Positions 32,749 to 36,251 of a stretch of 36,251 nucleotides of DNA are shown one piece after another. The stretch spans positions 1 to 36,251 of the forward strand of contig REEU01000173.1 of NCBI GenBank assembly GCA_007694905.1, given 5' to 3'. The notes under the pieces are model-generated. The model searched no databases. It saw only the letters and a list, made by a program, of their open reading frames with translations, and was not told where the DNA came from. The stretch is from Gammaproteobacteria bacterium. Its GTDB lineage: Bacteria > Pseudomonadota > Gammaproteobacteria > Pseudomonadales > Azotimanducaceae. The position numbers were made by a program, and so were the translations under genes. Each line of letters opens with the position of its first letter. Positions within the stretch are counted from its first letter, which is position 1.

Positions 32749-33696
32749 ATGCGAAGCATCGGGATGATGTTTCCAGGGCAGGGCTCTCAATCCGTGGGCA
32801 TGCTGTCCGATCTGGTTGGCGAGCATGCTGCCATCGGCAGCACGTTCGAGGAGGCATCGACCGCGCTGGGTGAGGATCTCTGGTCGCTGGTCCAGAACGG
32901 CCCCGCCGAACGTCTCGACCGTACCGAGAACACCCAACCTGCGCTCCTGACCGCGAGCGTCGCCCTGTGGCGTGCATGGCTCGAAGCCGGGGGCCCCGAG
33001 CCCGTGGTTGCAGCCGGTCACAGCCTGGGCGAGTACTCAGCGATGGTGGCCGCAGGCGCGCTGGACCTTGGCGCTGCGGTGCGTCTGGTTCGTGAGCGGG
33101 GGCGCCTGATGCAAGCCGCTGTTCCCGCTGGCGAGGGCAGCATGGCGGCCATACTCGGCCTCGACGCCGACGTGGTCGAGGGTTGCTGCGAAGCGTCGGC
33201 CGGAAACGGTGTCGTGGCCCCTGCCAACTACAATGCACCGGGCCAGGTGGTCATTGCAGGCGATGTCGCTGCGGTCGACCGCGCCATCGCGGCCTGCAAA
33301 GAAGCGGGTGCCCGCCGTGCCATGGCGCTCACGGTCAGCGGTCCTTTCCACTGCGCGCTGATGCAGGCTGCAGCCGAGCCGTTCGCCGCTCTGCTCGATG
33401 CCGTCAAACTCGATGAGCCGCGCTTTCCAGTGGTTCAGAACCTCGACGCCGAAGTAAGCACTGATGTGGCGGAGATCCGTCGCCGCCTGCTCGCGCAGCT
33501 CTACTCGCCCGTGCGCTGGACGGACTGCGTCGCCGCGATGGCGACCCGCGGGGTGACGATGGTCGTCGAATGCGGGCCCGGAAAAGTGCTCGCCGGTCTC
33601 GTCAAGCGGATCGATCGCGATCTTGAGGTCGCCGGCCTCGGTGACGCAGCGGGCTGTGCAGCTGCGCTCCAGCAGGTTGCCGGGAGCGGTTCATGA
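32749..33696 (+). CDS. fabD: Malonyl-CoA:ACP transacylase FabD
   Basis: Protein of 315 residues. It transfers malonyl from CoA to acyl carrier protein. The N-terminus IGMMFPGQGSQSVGM carries the oxyanion Gln. GHSLGEYSAM holds the nucleophile S92, and TVSGPFHCALMQ carries the catalytic His. GPGKVLAGLVKRI closes the domain. The ATG at 32749 has a strong GGAGG purine run just upstream. The stop overlaps fabG (ATGA). Confidence 0.95.
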   Translation: MRSIGMMFPGQGSQSVGMLSDLVGEHAAIGSTFEEASTALGEDLWSLVQNGPAERLDRTENTQPALLTASVALWRAWLEAGGPEPVVAAGHSLGEYSAMVAAGALDLGAAVRLVRERGRLMQAAVPAGEGSMAAILGLDADVVEGCCEASAGNGVVAPANYNAPGQVVIAGDVAAVDRAIAACKEAGARRAMALTVSGPFHCALMQAAAEPFAALLDAVKLDEPRFPVVQNLDAEVSTDVAEIRRRLLAQLYSPVRWTDCVAAMATRGVTMVVECGPGKVLAGLVKRIDRDLEVAGLGDAAGCAAALQQVAGSGS

Positions 33697-34424
33697 CGGA
33701 TGCCATTACTGCGCTGGTGACCGGTGCGAGCCGGGGCATCGGAGCAGCCATTGCCGATGGTCTCGCCGAGGCAGGTTATCGGGTGGCGGGTACCGCGACC
33801 TCGGAAGCCGGCGCAATCGCCATCAGCGAGCGACTGGGCAGTATGGGTGCAGGCTTCGTGCTCGACGTCGCTGACGACGCTGCGGTGGAAGCAGCCCATG
33901 AAGCGATCATCGCTGCTATGGGCGACCCCCTGGTGCTTGTGAACAATGCCGGCATCACCCGCGACAACCTTCTGCTGCGCATGAAGCCGGATGAGTGGGA
34001 TGCGGTGATGCAGACCAATGTCAGTGGTCTCTATCGCATGTGCCGTCGGGTCATTCGACCGATGATGAAGGCGCGCTTCGGACGCATCATCAATCTGTCC
34101 TCGGTGGTTGCCGCCATGGGTAACGGGGGGCAGACGAACTACGCGGCCTCCAAGGGTGCAGTGGAAGCGTTCACACGCTCCCTGGCCAAGGAAGTCGGGT
34201 CGCGGGCCATCACGGTGAACGCGGTGGCGCCGGGGTTCATAGAGACCGAGATGACTGCTGCGATACCCGAGGCGCAGCGGGAGGCCCTTTTGGGCAACGT
34301 CGCGGTCGGGCGCCTGGGCGAGGCACAGGAAGTCGCGGCGCTGGTGCGCTTCCTCGCGTCCCGAGAAGCAGGCTACATCACCGGTGAGACGATCCATGTC
34401 AATGGTGGTCTCTTTTGCGCCTGA
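33693..34424 (+). CDS. fabG: 3-oxoacyl-ACP reductase FabG
   Basis: Protein of 243 residues. It is an NADPH-dependent SDR of the fatty-acid elongation cycle. The cofactor motif is VTGASRGIGAAIA, then NNAGITRDNLLLRMK. The catalytic Ser and YxxxK are in INLSSVVAAMGNGGQTNYAASKGAVE, and VAPGFIETEMT follows. The position between fabD and acpP is standard. ATG at 33693 overlaps the fabD stop. Confidence 0.95.
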   Translation: MTDAITALVTGASRGIGAAIADGLAEAGYRVAGTATSEAGAIAISERLGSMGAGFVLDVADDAAVEAAHEAIIAAMGDPLVLVNNAGITRDNLLLRMKPDEWDAVMQTNVSGLYRMCRRVIRPMMKARFGRIINLSSVVAAMGNGGQTNYAASKGAVEAFTRSLAKEVGSRAITVNAVAPGFIETEMTAAIPEAQREALLGNVAVGRLGEAQEVAALVRFLASREAGYITGETIHVNGGLFCA

Positions 34425-34434
34425 GGCGGGCGTG

Positions 34435-34464
34435 TTGCCGGTTTGGGAAACGTTCGCATACACT
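34435..34464 (+). promoter_or_regulatory. Candidate acpP promoter
   Basis: TTGCCG (34435-34440) and TACACT (34459-34464), each four of six matches to consensus, are separated by 18 bases in the 87-base fabG-acpP gap. A dedicated acpP promoter is known in Escherichia coli and would fit the high demand for this protein. A short inverted repeat, GGCGCC-5-GGCGCC, follows at 34469-34485 in the leader. Confidence 0.38.
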
Positions 34465-34511
34465 ACGCGGCGCCTTAATGGCGCCCTCACGTTGACGGGA
34501 GTTTGGGTTCA

Positions 34512-34745
34512 ATGAGCAGCGTTGAAGAACGGGTCAAGAAACTGATCTGCGAACAGCTCGGCGTAAAGGAAGACGACGTGAAAGATGATGCGTCGTTCGT
34601 CGAAGATCTGGGCGCGGATTCCCTCGATACCGTCGAGCTGGTGATGGCGCTCGAAGAGGAATTCGAAACCGAGATTCCCGACGAGGAGGCCGAAAAAATC
34701 ACAACGGTGCGGGAAGCCATCGATTACGTTCTCGCCCATCAGTGA
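34512..34745 (+). CDS. acpP: Acyl carrier protein
   Basis: Protein of 77 residues, strongly acidic. The phosphopantetheine site is [18 protein letters not shown] with S37. It carries growing acyl chains in fatty-acid synthesis and for lipid A. ATG at 34512 has GGGAG ten bases upstream; a TTG three codons earlier is open but unlikely. It is followed by a terminator-like hairpin at 34812-34842. Confidence 0.97.
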   Translation: MSSVEERVKKLICEQLGVKEDDVKDDASFVEDLGADSLDTVELVMALEEEFETEIPDEEAEKITTVREAIDYVLAHQ

Positions 34746-34811
34746 CGACCGTGCCGGGTCGTTCGAACCTCTGGCGTCCGCCGTCCCGGCCTTTCGCTCA
34801 TGAGCCAGCAG

Positions 34812-34846
34812 AAGCCGCATCTGCGTTCGCGCGGTGCGGCTTTCTT
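34812..34846 (+). terminator. Terminator-like hairpin between acpP and fabF
   Basis: The arms AAGCCGCA (34812-34819) and TGCGGCTT (34835-34842) form an eight-base stem around a GC-rich 15-base loop, followed by TCTT. It could terminate part of the acpP transcripts, giving more acpP than fabF mRNA. Confidence 0.55.
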
Positions 34847-34952
34847 GTGCTCGACCCATGCCGCACGCTTCTGATCGACTGACGATCGGAGCGTCGATCT
34901 TGCTATGCTTCAAGCCGCCGCGCCGAGGCGGCGGCCATCCTGGAGGAAGCCG

Positions 34953-36191
34953 ATGTCCGGCAGACGAGTCGTGGTAACGGGTATGGGCATGCTCACGCCC
35001 GTGGGCCTCGATGTACCCGAGTCCTGGAGCGCGATCCTGGCGGGTAAGAGTGGGGCTGCGACCATCGACAAGTTCGATGTCAGCGACTTCAGCGTCCGTT
35101 TCAGCGCGAGCGTCAAGGACTTCGACGTCACCCGCTACATGGACGCGAAGGAAGCGCGGCGAGTCGACGTGTTCGTGCAGTACGGCATGGCGGCCAGTAT
35201 TCAGGCCATCGAGGATGCCGGACTCGAAGTGGACCCGGAGCGGGCCGACCGCTACGGCGTCTCCATCGGCTCAGGTATCGGTGGCATCGTCACCATCGAG
35301 TCCACCCGGGATACCCTGACCAAGAGCGGCCCAAGGCGGGTCTCACCGTTCTTCGTTCCGGGCAGCGTCATCAACATGATCTCTGGGATCATCTCCATCC
35401 GGTATGGCATGAAGGGGCCGAACCTGGCCGTGGTCACAGCCTGTACCACGGGCACTCACAATATCGGTCTCGCCGGCCGACTGATCCGTGATGGCGACGT
35501 GGACGTGATGGTGGCCGGGGGGGCGGAGATGGCGACGTCGCCGGTTCCGCTGGCGGCATTCTCCTCCATGAAGGCCCTGTCTCAGCGTAACGACGACCCG
35601 GAAGCAGCCTCCCGGCCCTGGGATCGCGGGCGCGACGGTTTCGTGCTTGGTGATGGTGCCGGCATCCTGGTGCTCGAGGAGTATGAGCACGCCCGCAAAC
35701 GCGGCGCGAAGATCTATGCTGAGCTGGCAGGCTTCGGCATGAGCGGCGATGCTTACCACATCACCAGTCCGCCCGAGGATGGCGCCGGCGCCGTTGCTTC
35801 CATGCGCAATGCCCTGCGCAATGCGGGGATGGATGCATCCGAAATCGACTACATCAATGCCCACGGCACCTCGACGTCATCCGGTGATGTCGCTGAAGCC
35901 CGTGCGATCAAGACCGTCTTCGGCGGTGACACCAAGATTGCAGTGAGTTCGACGAAATCCATGATCGGCCACCTTCTCGGTGCTGCAGGATCCGTCGAGG
36001 CCATTTTCAGCGTGTTGGCCATCCGCGAAGGCGTGGCGCCGCCGACCATCAATCTCGATGATCCGGATGACGGTTGCGATCTCGATTTCGTGCCGCACCA
36101 GGCAAAGGAAATGAAGATCAACGGTGCGCTGAGCAATTCCTTCGGCTTCGGTGGCACCAACGGAACGTTGATCTTTCGTCGCGTCGATTGA
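34953..36191 (+). CDS. fabF: 3-oxoacyl-ACP synthase II FabF
   Basis: Protein of 412 residues. It condenses malonyl-ACP with acyl-ACP in chain elongation. The N-terminus RRVVVTGMGMLTPVG is typical of the family. The nucleophile is C164 in VVTACTTGTHNIG. The two catalytic His residues are in INAHGTSTSSGD and KSMIGHLLGAAGS, and SNSFGFGGTNGTLIF closes the protein. ATG at 34953 has GGAGG at good spacing; the frame is open 16 codons upstream but without family residues. After the stop, 60 bases remain to the window edge with nothing recognisable. Confidence 0.95.
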   Translation: MSGRRVVVTGMGMLTPVGLDVPESWSAILAGKSGAATIDKFDVSDFSVRFSASVKDFDVTRYMDAKEARRVDVFVQYGMAASIQAIEDAGLEVDPERADRYGVSIGSGIGGIVTIESTRDTLTKSGPRRVSPFFVPGSVINMISGIISIRYGMKGPNLAVVTACTTGTHNIGLAGRLIRDGDVDVMVAGGAEMATSPVPLAAFSSMKALSQRNDDPEAASRPWDRGRDGFVLGDGAGILVLEEYEHARKRGAKIYAELAGFGMSGDAYHITSPPEDGAGAVASMRNALRNAGMDASEIDYINAHGTSTSSGDVAEARAIKTVFGGDTKIAVSSTKSMIGHLLGAAGSVEAIFSVLAIREGVAPPTINLDDPDDGCDLDFVPHQAKEMKINGALSNSFGFGGTNGTLIFRRVD

Positions 36192-36251
36192 GACCTAGTG
36201 TCCCGAACCCGAAGTTCGCAGTCTGTGCGCGAGCCTGTATGGCTGCCGGGC

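Noticed and set aside
1-36251. CRISPR arrays, insertion sequences, phage genes, tRNA or rRNA
   Set aside because: No regularly spaced repeats, transposase or integrase motifs, or cloverleaf/T-arm sequences were seen on reading both strands.

Overview
The window is a stretch of high-GC chromosomal DNA from a Gram-negative gammaproteobacterium. The evidence is gene order and content: the lipid A/KDO block exbB-exbD-msbA-lpxK-kdsB, and the block rne / rluC / maf(yceF) / yceD-rpmF-fabD-fabG-acpP-fabF. I cannot name a genus. No insertion sequence, phage gene, tRNA, rRNA or CRISPR array was seen.

Layout, left to right. (1) Positions 2-319: the 3' end of sohB. (2) Positions 472-7824, minus strand: a ten-gene, nearly gapless Mrp-type cation/proton antiporter operon read mrpE-F-G-(MbhD/E-like fusion)-B-C-D-D-small protein-D. 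There is no full-length MrpA, and the first seven genes follow the order of the archaeal Mbh antiporter module. (3) Positions 8134-9327: a degenerate EAL-domain protein with a C-terminal sensor-like region. (4) Positions 9468-11806: a PLP D-threonine-aldolase-like enzyme overlapping a sugar-lactone oxidase of the ALO family. (5) Positions 11878-16609: exbB-exbD-msbA-lpxK-kdsB, every junction overlapping. (6) Positions 16705-19003, minus: two adjacent acyl-CoA dehydrogenases that look like halves of a heteromeric enzyme.

(7) Positions 19130-21102: the most unusual locus. A thioredoxin-fold protein fused to a large uncharacterised domain is translationally coupled to a gene with an in-frame UGA at 20839-20841. 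The reading frame continues directly as Sec-Gly-Ser-Cys. A two-part hairpin with a GU-containing apical loop follows the UGA at the spacing expected of a bacterial SECIS element. I annotate it as one 180-residue selenoprotein of the UGSC type, not as two short ORFs. (8) Positions 21198-24473: an alpha/beta hydrolase, a MATE-type transporter that appears to lack about 125 internal residues, and a 3-hydroxyacyl-CoA-dehydrogenase-like SDR. (9) Positions 24591-29355: an AlkB-like dioxygenase coupled to murB, convergent with rne. A 662-base gene-free region, probably holding the rne leader, lies upstream of rne. (10) Positions 30018-36191: rluC, maf, then yceD-rpmF-fabD-fabG-acpP-fabF behind a near-consensus sigma-70 promoter. 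plsX and fabH, usually between rpmF and fabD, are absent.

How the genes fit together: the window combines envelope and fatty-acid synthesis (msbA, lpxK, kdsB, murB, fab genes), ion homeostasis (Mrp), RNA processing (rne, rluC) and acyl-CoA catabolism (two ACADs, SDR). The selenocysteine redox pair at 19130-21102 has no assigned substrate. All function calls come from reading motifs; no database search was run.
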